Shown in pieces: positions 1 through 9,442 of a stretch of DNA of 64,000 nt. The translations under genes were made by a program, and so were the position numbers. The number at the start of each line of letters is the position of its first letter. The stretch's first letter is position 1. This DNA comes from Cerasibacillus sp036516575 (lineage in GTDB: Bacteria; Bacillota; Bacilli; Bacillales; Amphibacillaceae): contig NZ_DATBTY010000036.1 in the NCBI RefSeq assembly GCF_036516575.1, forward strand, positions 62,001 through 126,000, read 5' to 3'. The notes under the pieces were generated by a model. The model had not been told where the DNA came from and did no database searches. It worked only from the letters and a program-made list of their open reading frames with translations.

Positions 1-71
1 TCGTCACGTTTATTGTGAAGAGATATTTTGTTGAAGTGCCGTTAGATGATGAAGGGAAGGAAGACGAATGA
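1..71 (+). CDS. YhdT/DUF997-family membrane protein, C-terminal end only
   Basis: The gene begins before the window. Reading from base 3 gives the last 22 residues, a hydrophobic start (VTFIVKRYF) followed by an acidic tail, and a TGA stop at 69-71. The stop overlaps the ATG of the next gene (ATGA), which indicates translational coupling. Small DUF997 (YhdT) proteins are commonly encoded directly before panF, and that neighbour is the main reason for the call. The visible part alone is too short to prove the family. Confidence 0.6.
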   Translation, partial: VTFIVKRYFVEVPLDDEGKEDE

Positions 72-1501
72 ATGGGCAAGCGCTTTTTCCAATGATTTTA
101 ATGTTAATCGTGATGTTTGGAATTGGGATATGGGCAAGTCGCTCGATTCGTTCATCGACGAATTTTTTACAAGACTATTTTCTCGGTGGGCGAAGTTTAG
201 GTGGATTTATTTTGGCCATGACGATGACGGCGACGTATGGAAGTGCGAGTAGTTTTATTGGTGGACCAGGTGTTGCCTATACACAAGGTTTAGGTTGGGT
301 GTTACTTGCGATGTCACAAGTCGCAACGGGTTATTTCGTGTTGATGATTCTCGGGAAGAAGTTTTCCATTATGGCGAGACGTTACCAAGCTGTCACACTT
401 GTCGACTTTTTAAAAGAGCGCTATCAGTCTAAGTGGGTTGTTTTATTGTCTTCTTTTAGTATTATTGTTTTTCTATTTTCGGCCATGGCAGCGCAATGGA
501 TTGGTGGGGGTCGACTGATTGAATCATTAACTGGCCTATCTTATACGAGTGCTCTGTTTATATTCGCTATATCTGTCCTTCTTTATGTTGTTATCGGTGG
601 TTTTCGTGCAGTTGCTGTGACGGATGCTGTCCAAGGAGCGATTATGTTTATTGGAACATTGATCCTTTTAATCGCTGTTATTATCGCAGGTGGTGGTGTC
701 TCGAATATTATTGATGATTTATATGTTGAAAACCCAAATTTGATTACCCCATTTGGTGCGGCGGGTGATTTATCACCAGCATTTGTATCATCTTTTTGGA
801 TTTTAGTCGGGGTTGGTGTTGTCGCATTACCGCAAATAGCGGTACGAGCGATGTCCTATAAGGATTCAAAATCGATGCACCGAGCCATTATTATCGGGAC
901 GATTGTTGTCGGATTTATTATGTTAAATATGCATTTAATTGGTGTTTTTGCGCGGCCAATCTTACCTGGTATTGATGTCGCTGATAAAGTGATGCCGTTA
1001 ATTGCACTTGAAACGATGCCAGCTTGGCTTGCAGGGATCGTCCTTGCTGCACCAATGGCAGCCATTATGTCAACTGTTGATTCATTATTATTACTCGTTA
1101 GTTCTTCAGTTGTAAAAGACGTTTATTTAAACTATATCCGTCCAAATGCCTCACCGAAAAAGATAAAAACAATGAGTATCGGGGTTACGGCTATACTAGG
1201 TTTCATCGTTTTCTTATTTGCACTTGATCCCCCGAACTTGATTATTTGGTTAAATCTTTTTGCTTTCGGTGGACTGGAAGCGGCGTTTATTTGGCCAATT
1301 GTGATGGGGCTTTATTGGAAGAAAGGGAATAAGTATGGTGCGCTCGCTTCGATGATTGTTGGTATCGGTTCGTATATTGTCTTTGATTGGTTAAAAATTC
1401 AACCATTTGGTATGCATGTTGTTGTACTGCCTGTTTTATTGTCATTCGTGACCTATGTATGTGTGAGTTTATTAAAGCAACCGGCAATGAAGTCGTCTTA
1501 A
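68..1501 (+). CDS. panF: Sodium/pantothenate symporter PanF
   Basis: A 477-residue sodium:solute symporter (SSS family) predicted to import pantothenate, the coenzyme A precursor, with Na+. It is almost wholly hydrophobic with about 12-13 membrane segments. The region TMTATYGSASSFIGGPG (residues about 52-68) is typical of the first helices of PanF-like SSS proteins, and length matches the family. The start is fixed by the ATGA overlap with the DUF997 gene, the usual PanF partner. Other SSS substrates (proline, acetate) are possible, but the YhdT-PanF pairing favours pantothenate. Confidence 0.88.
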   Translation: MNGQALFPMILMLIVMFGIGIWASRSIRSSTNFLQDYFLGGRSLGGFILAMTMTATYGSASSFIGGPGVAYTQGLGWVLLAMSQVATGYFVLMILGKKFSIMARRYQAVTLVDFLKERYQSKWVVLLSSFSIIVFLFSAMAAQWIGGGRLIESLTGLSYTSALFIFAISVLLYVVIGGFRAVAVTDAVQGAIMFIGTLILLIAVIIAGGGVSNIIDDLYVENPNLITPFGAAGDLSPAFVSSFWILVGVGVVALPQIAVRAMSYKDSKSMHRAIIIGTIVVGFIMLNMHLIGVFARPILPGIDVADKVMPLIALETMPAWLAGIVLAAPMAAIMSTVDSLLLLVSSSVVKDVYLNYIRPNASPKKIKTMSIGVTAILGFIVFLFALDPPNLIIWLNLFAFGGLEAAFIWPIVMGLYWKKGNKYGALASMIVGIGSYIVFDWLKIQPFGMHVVVLPVLLSFVTYVCVSLLKQPAMKSS

Positions 1502-1525
1502 TTCAGGCTAGTAGGAGGGAATTGA

Positions 1526-1921
1526 ATGTCGCACATCATTTTATTTGATGGTGATTGTCATTTTTGTAATCAGAGTGTGCAATTTATTATAAAGCGTGAT
1601 AAGAAAGGGCGATATAAATTTGCTTCCTTACAAAGTGAGGTCGGTCAGACATTATTAACAACATATGGTGTGCCTAAAGAAACCGATAGCCTTGTGTTAA
1701 TAAAGAATAATCGTTATTACCTTGAATCATCTGCTGCCTTACATATTTGTAAGCATTTAACAGGATTGTGGAAAGTGTTGACGATATGTTTAATTGTCCC
1801 TCCTGCTATTCGGAATATCGTGTATCGTGTGATGGCTAAAAATCGCTATCGCTGGTTTGGCAAGCGGGAAAGTTGTCAATTACTTACGGAGGAGATGAGA
1901 GAACGATTTTTAGATTTGTGA
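1526..1921 (+). CDS. DCC-family thiol-disulfide oxidoreductase (DUF393, YuxK-like)
   Basis: A 131-residue protein with the family signature near the N-terminus: FDGDCHFC, giving a DxxCxxC-type site with C11 and C14. These are small thioredoxin-like proteins presumed to do thiol-disulfide chemistry; the physiological partner is not established. The start follows a clear AGGAGGG site at about 1513. It lies 24 bases after panF on the same strand, so the two are probably co-transcribed and end at the hairpin at 1952-1996. Function beyond the redox motif cannot be read here. Confidence 0.85.
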   Translation: MSHIILFDGDCHFCNQSVQFIIKRDKKGRYKFASLQSEVGQTLLTTYGVPKETDSLVLIKNNRYYLESSAALHICKHLTGLWKVLTICLIVPPAIRNIVYRVMAKNRYRWFGKRESCQLLTEEMRERFLDL

Positions 1922-1951
1922 AATCCAACTATAGTCTGAGTTGAACTTTCC

Positions 1952-1996
1952 AAAAAAACACCGGGAGCTCCTGATATGAACTCCGGTGTTTTTGTT
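1952..1996. terminator. Bidirectional hairpin terminator
   Basis: AAACACCGGGAGCTC pairs imperfectly with GAACTCCGGTGTTTTT. A-tract on the left and T-tract on the right, so it can serve both the panF/DCC unit and the convergent acetoacetyl-CoA synthetase gene. Confidence 0.85.
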
Positions 1997-1998
1997 AT

Positions 1999-3987
1999 TT
2001 AAACATTTTGCTTCATATGTTTTTTAGCGAATTGTAAAAAGTACTCTAACATATCTGGGTTGCTTAATGATCCTTTATTGACCACTTTATGGATGTCATG
2101 TCCCATCAAAATCCGCTTGACTGGGATTTCCAATTTCTTCCCGTTTAAAGTTCTCGGTATGTCTGGTGCTTGGAATATACCTGTTGGGACATGTCTTGGA
2201 GAACATTGTGTTCGGATTTGATGATTAATTTTGTTTTTAATATCCTCTGTTAATTCATAGCCTTCTTTCATAATGACAAATAGTGGCACAAATGAATCCC
2301 CGCTATTAAGTGGAATATCTACGATTAAGCTATCTTCAACTTCTTTAACTAGATCAACCGCACGATAAATTTCACTCGTCCCGATTCTGATTCCACCGCG
2401 ATTGATTGTTGCATCAGATCGTCCGTAAATGATGCAAGAACCATGTTCGGTAATTTTAATATAATCACCGTGACGCCAAATCCCTGGAAACATGTCAAAA
2501 TAACTATCATGGAGTTTTGAGCCATCTATATCATTCCAGAAGAAAATCGGCATTGCAGGGAAAGGAGCGGTCATGACTAATTCGCCAATTTCATTCAGTT
2601 TCGGCTCGCCAGCCATATTGTAACTTTCAATTTTAGCACCTAAGCCGCGACATTGGAGTTCACCTGCATGAACAGGTAAAGTTGGCGCTCCTAAAATAAA
2701 GGCTGTGCATACGTCTGTACCACCACTAGCGGAAGCAATCCATAAGTCTTCTTTGACATGGTCATAACACCATTGATATGCTTCAGGTGGCAAAGGAGAA
2801 CCTGTTGAACTAATATTTTTTAAATGACTTAAATCATATGTCCTGCCAGGAGATAGACCGGATTTCATACAAGTGGTGAGATAACTTGCACTTGTTCCAA
2901 ATACGGTCATTTTTGTCTCTTCAGCAAAACGCCAAAGCATATCAGTATCTGGATAAGCGGGATTACCATCGTATAAAATAATTGAACTTCCTCCAAGTAA
3001 ACCACCGACTAAGAAATTCCACATCATCCATCCTGTAGTCGTGAACCAAAAGAAGCGGTCACCTTCTGATAAATCAGTATGCAGGACCGTTGCCTTTAAA
3101 TGTTCAAGCAACATACCACCTTGGCTATGAACGATAGGCTTTGGCATACCTGTTGTTCCAGATGAAAATAAAACCCAGAGAGGGTCATTAAATTCAACAT
3201 ATTCATATGTGAGAGAATCATGATTTATAGAGATGGCGTCATCCCATCGTATTGGATTTTTTAATGAGTCAAATGCTACTTCCTGATTAAGATACGGGAT
3301 ACCTATCGTTGCTTCAAGCATAGGTAATTCTTTTTGAATTTTTTCAATCACAGGTATTCGGTTGAAATTTTTGCCACCATAACGATAGCCGTCTATTGTA
3401 ATCATCACTTTTGGTTCAATTTGCTTAAAGCGATCAATAACACTATGTGTACCAAAGTCCGGTGAAGCGCTCGACCAAATGGCTCCCAAACTAGCAACCG
3501 CTAGAAATGATACAACCGATTCGTAAATGTTTGGTACATATGAAACAACACGGTCACCTTTTTTAACACCAAGTTGTTTTAAAGTTTGTTGTAAAGCGTT
3601 CGTATCTTTGTATAGTTTTTTCCATGTTACATGTTTAGTGTCACGTAATTCAGATGCATGAATAACGGCGATATCCTCGGCGTTTCGATTTTTAAAAATA
3701 TGTTCTGTATAATTTAATGTTGCTCCCGTAAACCATTTTGCACCAGGCATGTTGTGAGATGATAAAACAGATGTGTAAGGCGTTTTCGATTGAATGCCAA
3801 AGTACTCCCATATCGATTCCCAAAAATCTTCTAAATGTTCAACTGACCATGTCCATAAGGATTGATAGTTTTTAAACTGAAGCCCTTTTTTATCCTGTAA
3901 CCAAGCTATATATTTGTTTAGGTTGGCTTCATCTTTCCATTTTTGCCCCGGCTTCCATAGTAATTTTCCTTCCTCAATGCGCTTCAT
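1999..3987 (-). CDS. Acetoacetyl-CoA synthetase (acetoacetate--CoA ligase)
   Basis: A 662-residue ANL-superfamily adenylating enzyme predicted to activate acetoacetate with ATP and CoA. The P-loop-like motif FSSGTTGMPKPIVHS lies near residue 275, and the C-terminal region carries the YGRSDATINRGGIR motif and the catalytic-lysine segment RTLNGKKLEIPVKR. The N-terminus (LWKPGQKWKDEANLNKYIAW) and full length of about 660 match acetoacetyl-CoA synthetases rather than acetyl-CoA synthetase. It is monocistronic and convergent with the DCC gene. It likely recycles ketone-body or PHB-derived acetoacetate; a related short-chain acid substrate is not excluded. Confidence 0.88.
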   Translation of the reverse strand: MKRIEEGKLLWKPGQKWKDEANLNKYIAWLQDKKGLQFKNYQSLWTWSVEHLEDFWESIWEYFGIQSKTPYTSVLSSHNMPGAKWFTGATLNYTEHIFKNRNAEDIAVIHASELRDTKHVTWKKLYKDTNALQQTLKQLGVKKGDRVVSYVPNIYESVVSFLAVASLGAIWSSASPDFGTHSVIDRFKQIEPKVMITIDGYRYGGKNFNRIPVIEKIQKELPMLEATIGIPYLNQEVAFDSLKNPIRWDDAISINHDSLTYEYVEFNDPLWVLFSSGTTGMPKPIVHSQGGMLLEHLKATVLHTDLSEGDRFFWFTTTGWMMWNFLVGGLLGGSSIILYDGNPAYPDTDMLWRFAEETKMTVFGTSASYLTTCMKSGLSPGRTYDLSHLKNISSTGSPLPPEAYQWCYDHVKEDLWIASASGGTDVCTAFILGAPTLPVHAGELQCRGLGAKIESYNMAGEPKLNEIGELVMTAPFPAMPIFFWNDIDGSKLHDSYFDMFPGIWRHGDYIKITEHGSCIIYGRSDATINRGGIRIGTSEIYRAVDLVKEVEDSLIVDIPLNSGDSFVPLFVIMKEGYELTEDIKNKINHQIRTQCSPRHVPTGIFQAPDIPRTLNGKKLEIPVKRILMGHDIHKVVNKGSLSNPDMLEYFLQFAKKHMKQNV

Positions 3988-4254
3988 ATTATTCCCCCTT
4001 CATTAAAACCCCTTATTACTACCATTATATGAAAACGCTTACCTCGTGTAAAGGAGCACTTATTGGCTCGAGGCATAGAATAGTAGGACAAAACATCATA
4101 AGCAATACAAAATACATGAATCTTTTTCAATTTTGGTACGTAATAGTAAGCAAGGGAAGGAAAATAAAAAAATGCTGGAATATCATTTATAATCAACGTT
4201 TTTATAGTATAATAGGAACATTAATGTAATCATCTATGAAAGCAGGAAAGGCAA

Positions 4255-4857
4255 ATGGGAGTATGGCATGATGTTATTGGTCAATTTGGGTATTTTGTGA
4301 TTTTTGCATTTCTATCGCTCGGGTTAGTAGGTGTTCCAATTCCTATTCCTGATGAGGTATTATTGACTTATCTAGGTTATATTACATCATTAGGAGAGAT
4401 GAGTTTTACACTCACATTTATCGCAGCTGTTTTAGGTTCTATTTGTGGGATTACGTTTAGCTATTTTTTAGGTGTGAAATTAGGCGAACCTTTTATTGAA
4501 AAATATGGTCATAAATTATTTATTAAAAAGCGAACTGTGAAGCGAACGAAGCGACTTTTTGATAAATATGGCTCACTTCTACTTATTTTCTCCTATTTCA
4601 TACCCGGTATTCGTCATGTAGCAGCGTATATTAGTGGCATTACGCGTTATTCTCTGAAGCAATTTTTATTATTTGCAACAGCTGGGGCGATGATGTGGGT
4701 GATTGTTTTCTTATCTATTGGAAATCGACTAGGTACCAATTGGAACATCATCGCACACCTTTTTCGAAAGTACTCTTTAAGTATATTTGCCATTATTATA
4801 TTAATTGTTATTATCTGTATTACTATTTATCGCTATCGCAAACAGAGTATGTCATAA
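4255..4857 (+). CDS. DedA-family membrane protein
   Basis: A 200-residue integral membrane protein with 4-5 hydrophobic segments and the family core FxxRxxPGxRxxxxxxAG-like stretch, here FSYFIPGIRHVAAYISG (about residues 113-129), plus an N-terminal re-entrant-type segment PIPIPDEVLLTYLGY. DedA proteins are linked to lipid (undecaprenyl-phosphate or phospholipid) flipping and to membrane homeostasis. GGAAAGG precedes the ATG. Its stop overlaps the convergent psd stop by six bases. Placement beside psd/pssA fits a membrane-lipid role, but this is inference. Confidence 0.88.
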   Translation: MGVWHDVIGQFGYFVIFAFLSLGLVGVPIPIPDEVLLTYLGYITSLGEMSFTLTFIAAVLGSICGITFSYFLGVKLGEPFIEKYGHKLFIKKRTVKRTKRLFDKYGSLLLIFSYFIPGIRHVAAYISGITRYSLKQFLLFATAGAMMWVIVFLSIGNRLGTNWNIIAHLFRKYSLSIFAIIILIVIICITIYRYRKQSMS

Positions 4858-5640
4858 TGAATAATCTGCCCATTCACCAATAGGTTGACCAACACGAACG
4901 GTAGTGTTTGCTTTTAATAGAGGCTTGAACGATCGATTTGGTTCAACAAGAAGTAAGATGGTTGATCCAAATGAAAAATATCCGAGCTCTTCACCTTTGT
5001 TAAATTCAGAACCTGAGTGTGTCAGTTGAATGGAATTGATATTTAATGCACCAATTTTAATCATCGCTAATTTGCCAAATGTAGATGTAAGTTCCGAGAT
5101 AACCCTATAATTTGTCGAAAAGGGCGATTGACCATAGCGTGTACCGAGTGTATTAACAGGGTATGATTTCTCACCTAAGGCATATCGCTTCGTGAGCTGT
5201 CCTGTAATTGGATAATGAAAACGGTGATAATCTCTTGGTGAAAGGTATAAAATGAGGAAAAACCCGTTTTCATAAGACTTTGCATTTTCTTTACTACCAA
5301 GCATCTCATCAAGAAAGTAGAGCTGATCTTTAATATAGAATGTTTGTTTTTCCGAAATTGGTCCCATATCACTTAACAACGCATCAGCTGGTGAAACTAA
5401 AGTGTGTACTGATTCATCAATTGTATGAACTTGCTCGTTAAGCCGTCTCGTAAAAAAGTCATGTAATGATTGATAATGGCCAATAGGGTATTCCGCTTCA
5501 TCTAAGTTGATAGAATAGGTTTTCGCAAATGGTCGGATAAGCGGTTTACTTAGACGCGACTGGGCAAACGATTTTAAAAACAAAGAACTATAGCGGTTTC
5601 CAGTAAGCTCTACAACATATTTTAATAGAAATTTCATCAT
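4852..5640 (-). CDS. psd: Phosphatidylserine decarboxylase proenzyme
   Basis: A 262-residue proenzyme that decarboxylates phosphatidylserine to phosphatidylethanolamine at the membrane. The self-cleavage GST motif is at residues 225-227 (in YFSFGSTILLL); cleavage there would leave the pyruvoyl group on the small alpha subunit of 37 residues. DYHRFHYP, the conserved catalytic-histidine region, is also present. The start ATG ATG follows AAGGATG. It is divergent from pssA, which makes its substrate, across only 54 bases, so the pair forms a compact PE-synthesis locus. Confidence 0.95.
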   Translation of the reverse strand: MMKFLLKYVVELTGNRYSSLFLKSFAQSRLSKPLIRPFAKTYSINLDEAEYPIGHYQSLHDFFTRRLNEQVHTIDESVHTLVSPADALLSDMGPISEKQTFYIKDQLYFLDEMLGSKENAKSYENGFFLILYLSPRDYHRFHYPITGQLTKRYALGEKSYPVNTLGTRYGQSPFSTNYRVISELTSTFGKLAMIKIGALNINSIQLTHSGSEFNKGEELGYFSFGSTILLLVEPNRSFKPLLKANTTVRVGQPIGEWADYSL

Positions 5641-5694
5641 TATGAATCATCCTTTTTTGTTCGAAAATAATGATAGAAACGGGAGGTTGAAGCT

Positions 5695-6228
5695 ATGTTT
5701 TTACTTAGACGTATTGATTATACTAAACTTAAGGCACAAAAAGCGAATGCTATTACATTAATGAATTTAAGTTTTGGGATTTTGTCTATTGTATTCGTTT
5801 TAAAAGGACTTATCCATATTAGTGTATTATTTATTTTTCTTGCTGCATTATTTGATCGGTTTGATGGTATTGTCGCTCGGAAATATAATATTGAATCGGA
5901 CTTTGGAAAAGAACTTGATTCGTTGAGTGATTTAGTTTCCTTTGGCTTAGCGCCAGCATTGCTTGTTTATGAAACGAGCTTAAATAAAATGCCAACTGTT
6001 GGTATCACACTTGTTATTTTCTTCGTTTTATGTGGTGCTATTCGTCTAGCTAGATATAACGTAAAAGAATTCGACGGTGCTTTTTACGGTGTGCCGATTA
6101 CCGCAGCGGGAACGATATTGTCATTTTTTGCCATATTTTCCAATCACTTACCAATCCTTTTCTTCGCTGTTATTACGGCCATCTTAATGGTTCTAATGGT
6201 CAGCAACATCCGTATTCAAAAAGTATAA
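5695..6228 (+). CDS. pssA: CDP-diacylglycerol--serine O-phosphatidyltransferase
   Basis: A 177-residue membrane enzyme making phosphatidylserine from CDP-diacylglycerol and serine. The full CDP-alcohol phosphatidyltransferase signature is present with exact spacing: D57-G58-x2-A61-R62-x8-G71-x3-D75-x3-D79. About five to six membrane segments follow. GGGAGG precedes the ATG. It is divergent from psd and ends at a strong terminator. Length matches the short Bacillus-type PssA. Confidence 0.95.
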   Translation: MFLLRRIDYTKLKAQKANAITLMNLSFGILSIVFVLKGLIHISVLFIFLAALFDRFDGIVARKYNIESDFGKELDSLSDLVSFGLAPALLVYETSLNKMPTVGITLVIFFVLCGAIRLARYNVKEFDGAFYGVPITAAGTILSFFAIFSNHLPILFFAVITAILMVLMVSNIRIQKV

Positions 6229-6290
6229 AAAAGCGACCTGCTAATTATGTTTCCTTAAAAGAAACATGGGAAGCAGGGTCGCTTTTTTTA
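6229..6290. terminator. Bidirectional terminator between pssA and yueI-like gene
   Basis: AAAAAAGCGACC..TGCT pairs with AGCA.GGGTCGCTTTTTT around an inner GTTTCC/GGAAAC-type hairpin (GTTTCCTTAAAAGAAAC). Runs of A and T on both flanks serve both convergent genes. Confidence 0.88.
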
Positions 6291-6743
6291 CTTAAAAAGA
6301 TTTTTTATGACTTTATCAAAGATTGAGTGCTTCTTAGTACTCTTTGCTTGCTTAGTCACTTCAGATTTATCTTTAATAAAAATCTCTTCTTTGTCAATCG
6401 CAAAATCATATGCTAAAACAGCACCGATATGTGTCTCAACTTCGCCATTCGTAATCACTGTATATGGAATGTTATATTTTTCAGCTAGTTGTTTCTCTTC
6501 AGTTAGAAATTTATTCGCTACGGCTCCATTAAATATCAGCTTTGCATCTGGATGTCGTAACATTTCTTCCTCCAAAGCTTTTAATCCTTTATCCGACATC
6601 ACTTGACCAATTGTTAAAGCAAGTACAATTCGTTCACGTAATGTACCTAAATATTTATTACGCTCATCTTGTTTTGGAAGCCGTATACCGTATATGCCAT
6701 CTGTTAAATAATTATTGACGTCCTTTTTAACCAATGTACTCAC
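6288..6743 (-). CDS. DUF1694 family protein (YueI-like)
   Basis: A 151-residue soluble protein starting with a region (NYLTDGIYGIRLPKQDERNKYLGTLRERI) typical of the Bacillus YueI/DUF1694 family. The fold is thought to be an L7Ae/eIF2B-like alpha/beta domain, but no biochemical role is known. The C-terminal 25 residues are rich in lysine and serine. It is a single gene upstream of which lies an intergenic repeat element (6875-6990). Confidence 0.82.
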   Translation of the reverse strand: MSTLVKKDVNNYLTDGIYGIRLPKQDERNKYLGTLRERIVLALTIGQVMSDKGLKALEEEMLRHPDAKLIFNGAVANKFLTEEKQLAEKYNIPYTVITNGEVETHIGAVLAYDFAIDKEEIFIKDKSEVTKQAKSTKKHSIFDKVIKNLFK

Positions 6744-7033
6744 TCCGTTAGATGGTATTTATTGTCACCTCTATTGTACTAATTTAGGACTAAAGTTGCA
6801 AAGTGAATCAAAGTTTATAGGAAAAGCGACTATTTTCTTCATTTGAATCACTTGTCTAAGATTAATTTGTAGAGTGAGGTGCCCAATGCAGCCTCTCGTG
6901 AGGAAAGCTCAAGGCGAAGTAACGTATTGAGTGTTCAATGCAGCCTCTCATGAGAAAAACCCAAGTCGAGACACCACATTGAACGCTCAAGCCACAGGAA
7001 TGTATTAAGAAAAGAATGTATATAAAAATAAAA
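6744..7033. repeat. Intergenic region with two ~50-bp imperfect tandem units and a dyad
   Basis: No gene is seen. Two units of about 50 bases, 6875-6924 and 6925-6974, share the core CAATGCAGCCTCTC followed by GTGAG or ATGAG and a similar flank (GCTCAAGGCGAAGTAAC versus CCCAAGTCGAGACAC). The core of the second unit is also part of an inverted repeat: TTGAGTGTTCAATG (6927-6940) faces CATTGAACGCTCAA (6977-6990). It could be a member of a dispersed intergenic repeat or a structured RNA. Confidence 0.6.
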
Positions 7034-7073
7034 AAGCAAGCGGGGAAAACTGATAAGCTTTCTCCGCTTGCTT
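7034..7073 (-). terminator. Terminator of ltaS
   Basis: AAGCAAGCGGGGAAA pairs with TTTCTCCGCTTGCTT. The T-tract lies on the minus-strand exit side (A-run at 7026-7035), so it terminates the leftward ltaS transcript. Confidence 0.85.
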
Positions 7074-7109
7074 CATGTAGAGAGCTGTTTAGACAGCCCT
7101 TATAACGTA

Positions 7110-9149
7110 TTATTCATCAACTTTAGGTTCATGAATAACATCTGTATTCTCAGATTCTTGTTCTTGTTGATCCTCTTCATTTGAACCTGGTGTTTTAAAT
7201 TCTCTTGAATCCTCATCTTCATCATATCCATAACGATAGATAGATGGATCAATAGGTTCCCAATCTTCTGTCGGCGTATAGAATCTTAACAAATCACCAT
7301 AAACAAGCTTATCGGATAAACGAAGCTCTTCTTCAATAAGCCGCTTCATTTCTTCCATTTCTTCGGTCGCTTCTTCAATTACCTCACCCGTTTCATTATC
7401 ATAATACGAACCAGATACATAGGTATAATCTGGTGTTATGAAATCGCCTCGACGGAAAGGAACGAACTGTTTATGATCTTTAGAGAACATGTCTGTACCA
7501 AATTGGATATAATCGTCAGCACGAATACCTAATAAGTGTAAGAGTGTCGGCATGACATCCATTTGTCCTGAATAACGATGGTTTGTTCCTTGACTTTCAA
7601 CACCAGGAATTCTGATGAGGAAAGGAACACGTTGTAAATTCGCACTTTCAAATGGTGTGATTTCTTTCTCCAGTAATTCACTCATTGCTCGGTTATGGTT
7701 CTCAGAAATACCATAATGATCCCCATATAAGAAAATCACAGAGTCTTCATAGAGACCAGCTTCTTTTAAATCGTTAAAAAATTGTTCGAGTGACTCGTCT
7801 AAGTAGCGCGCTGTTTGGAAATAACGGTCTACTGAACTGTCGCCCGTTTCGGCTGGTAGAATCGATGCTTCTTCCTCATCAATTAAATATGGATGATGAT
7901 GTGTCAGTGTGACGAGATGCGCGTAGAATGGTTTATCAGATTCATCTAACTTTTGCAACATCGGTATAGACTCTTCGAAAAATGGTTTATCTTTAAGTCC
8001 ATAGTTAATGACATTGTCATCATTCATATCATAATAGCTCGCATCAAAATAGTAATCAATACCAAATTGTTTATAAACTTCATCTCGGTTCCAAAACGAT
8101 TTATAATCTCCATGGAGGACAGCTGATGTGTAGTCCTGTCTTTGATTTAAAATCGCAGGCAATGCTTGGTACGTATTGTTTCCTTTCGTTACAAATGCGG
8201 CCCCTTGTGGTAACCCATATAGGGAGTTATCTAGAATGAATTCTGCATCTGCGGTCTTACCTTGCTCTGTTTGATGGAAGAAGTTATCGAAATACGTAAA
8301 GCCTTCTTCCTTATTATGAACAAGTGAGTTCAGGAACGGCGTTACTTCTTCACCATGTAATTCATAATCAATTAAGAATGATTGAAAAGATTCTAAATGA
8401 ATCTTAATAATATTCTTCCCTTTCGCAACACCAAAAAGCTCTTTATTTGGTTCAGCGAATTTATCTTTCGTATAATCAGCAATCTCAACGATATCATTAC
8501 TGTCTGCAAGGACACGTTGTGATGATGATTTAATATTCTGGATTGCATCATAAATGGCGAAGTTATAAGCACCTAAATATTTAACGATATAGTTTCGGTC
8601 AAACGTTCTTTTCAGTAGCTGTGGTCTGTCTGCTTCTGCCATACTAAGATTCACAGAAAAAGCAATCGCACCCGCCATTAACACCAATACTGGCTTTCGT
8701 AATTGAAGACGTTCACCTGACCAATGATGTTTTGTCTTAATAAATAAGATAACTAACAGAATTAAATCGATTGAGTAAAAGATATCGTACCACTCTATTA
8801 AGCTAATAATACTTCCACCAATACTTCCGAAGTTACTTGTTTGGGTTAATGTTGGTAACGTGATATAGTCGTTGTTGAATCGATAAAATACGACGTTCGC
8901 ATAGAGAAATAAACTCATGAGAAAATCGATAACGATAATCCATATCCCAGCCTTTTTTCCACGTGCAAATAATGCAATACCGAGGAAAATTAACACAGAA
9001 CTGATAGGGTTTATGAATAAAAGAAACGACTGGATCCCATTATTTATGTCTAAATTAAACTCGATAACATAAATGATATACGACTTCAGCCAAAGCAAAG
9101 TTGCAGCTACAAAGAAGAATCCCATCTTTGTTTGTAATACTTTCTTCAC
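7110..9149 (-). CDS. ltaS: Lipoteichoic acid synthase family sulfatase (LtaS)
   Basis: A 679-residue membrane-anchored glycerol-phosphate transferase. The first ~170 residues hold five membrane helices; an extracellular sulfatase-like domain follows. Visible catalytic elements are the metal-binding glutamate in HLESFQSF, the nucleophile threonine in QGKTADAEF and the metal site FLYGDHYGISENHN. The C-terminal ~40 residues are an acidic, low-complexity tail. The start is GTG behind GAGGTGA. Bacillus has several paralogues (LtaS, YfnI, YqgS, YvgJ), and which one this matches cannot be settled by eye. Confidence 0.9.
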   Translation of the reverse strand: MKKVLQTKMGFFFVAATLLWLKSYIIYVIEFNLDINNGIQSFLLFINPISSVLIFLGIALFARGKKAGIWIIVIDFLMSLFLYANVVFYRFNNDYITLPTLTQTSNFGSIGGSIISLIEWYDIFYSIDLILLVILFIKTKHHWSGERLQLRKPVLVLMAGAIAFSVNLSMAEADRPQLLKRTFDRNYIVKYLGAYNFAIYDAIQNIKSSSQRVLADSNDIVEIADYTKDKFAEPNKELFGVAKGKNIIKIHLESFQSFLIDYELHGEEVTPFLNSLVHNKEEGFTYFDNFFHQTEQGKTADAEFILDNSLYGLPQGAAFVTKGNNTYQALPAILNQRQDYTSAVLHGDYKSFWNRDEVYKQFGIDYYFDASYYDMNDDNVINYGLKDKPFFEESIPMLQKLDESDKPFYAHLVTLTHHHPYLIDEEEASILPAETGDSSVDRYFQTARYLDESLEQFFNDLKEAGLYEDSVIFLYGDHYGISENHNRAMSELLEKEITPFESANLQRVPFLIRIPGVESQGTNHRYSGQMDVMPTLLHLLGIRADDYIQFGTDMFSKDHKQFVPFRRGDFITPDYTYVSGSYYDNETGEVIEEATEEMEEMKRLIEEELRLSDKLVYGDLLRFYTPTEDWEPIDPSIYRYGYDEDEDSREFKTPGSNEEDQQEQESENTDVIHEPKVDE

Positions 9150-9442
9150 TTTGTGTCACCTCAATTTTTTTCTAACAAACTATTGAATACAGTATCAACT
9201 TTTAATTTTACGATATTCATGAACTAGATGCAAGGGAACGGTGGATAATATCATATGGTTGATGTGGTAAATGTTGCTAGTTCTAACAAGTCTTATGTTA
9301 AAATATAGCTTGGATTTTTGTAAACATGCATATAAAATAAAATTTGTAATGTTTACGATAAAGTCAGCTGTGTGGATTATATTAAAATACCATAAAAAAA
9401 CCATTAACACAAATATTACTTAAAAAGAGAGGAAAACCAACC
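9150..9442. other. Divergent intergenic region, no feature resolved
   Basis: About 290 AT-rich bases between divergent ltaS and yitT-like genes must hold both promoters. No convincing gene, operator or hairpin was found. Confidence 0.5.

Noticed and set aside
4029..4229. 66-codon plus ORF before the DedA gene
   Set aside because: No ribosome site, unusual composition, and it fills the divergent promoter region.
9195..9410. Minus-strand 71-codon ORF between ltaS and the YitT gene
   Set aside because: No ribosome site and low-complexity AT-driven composition; it would lie in the promoter region of ltaS.
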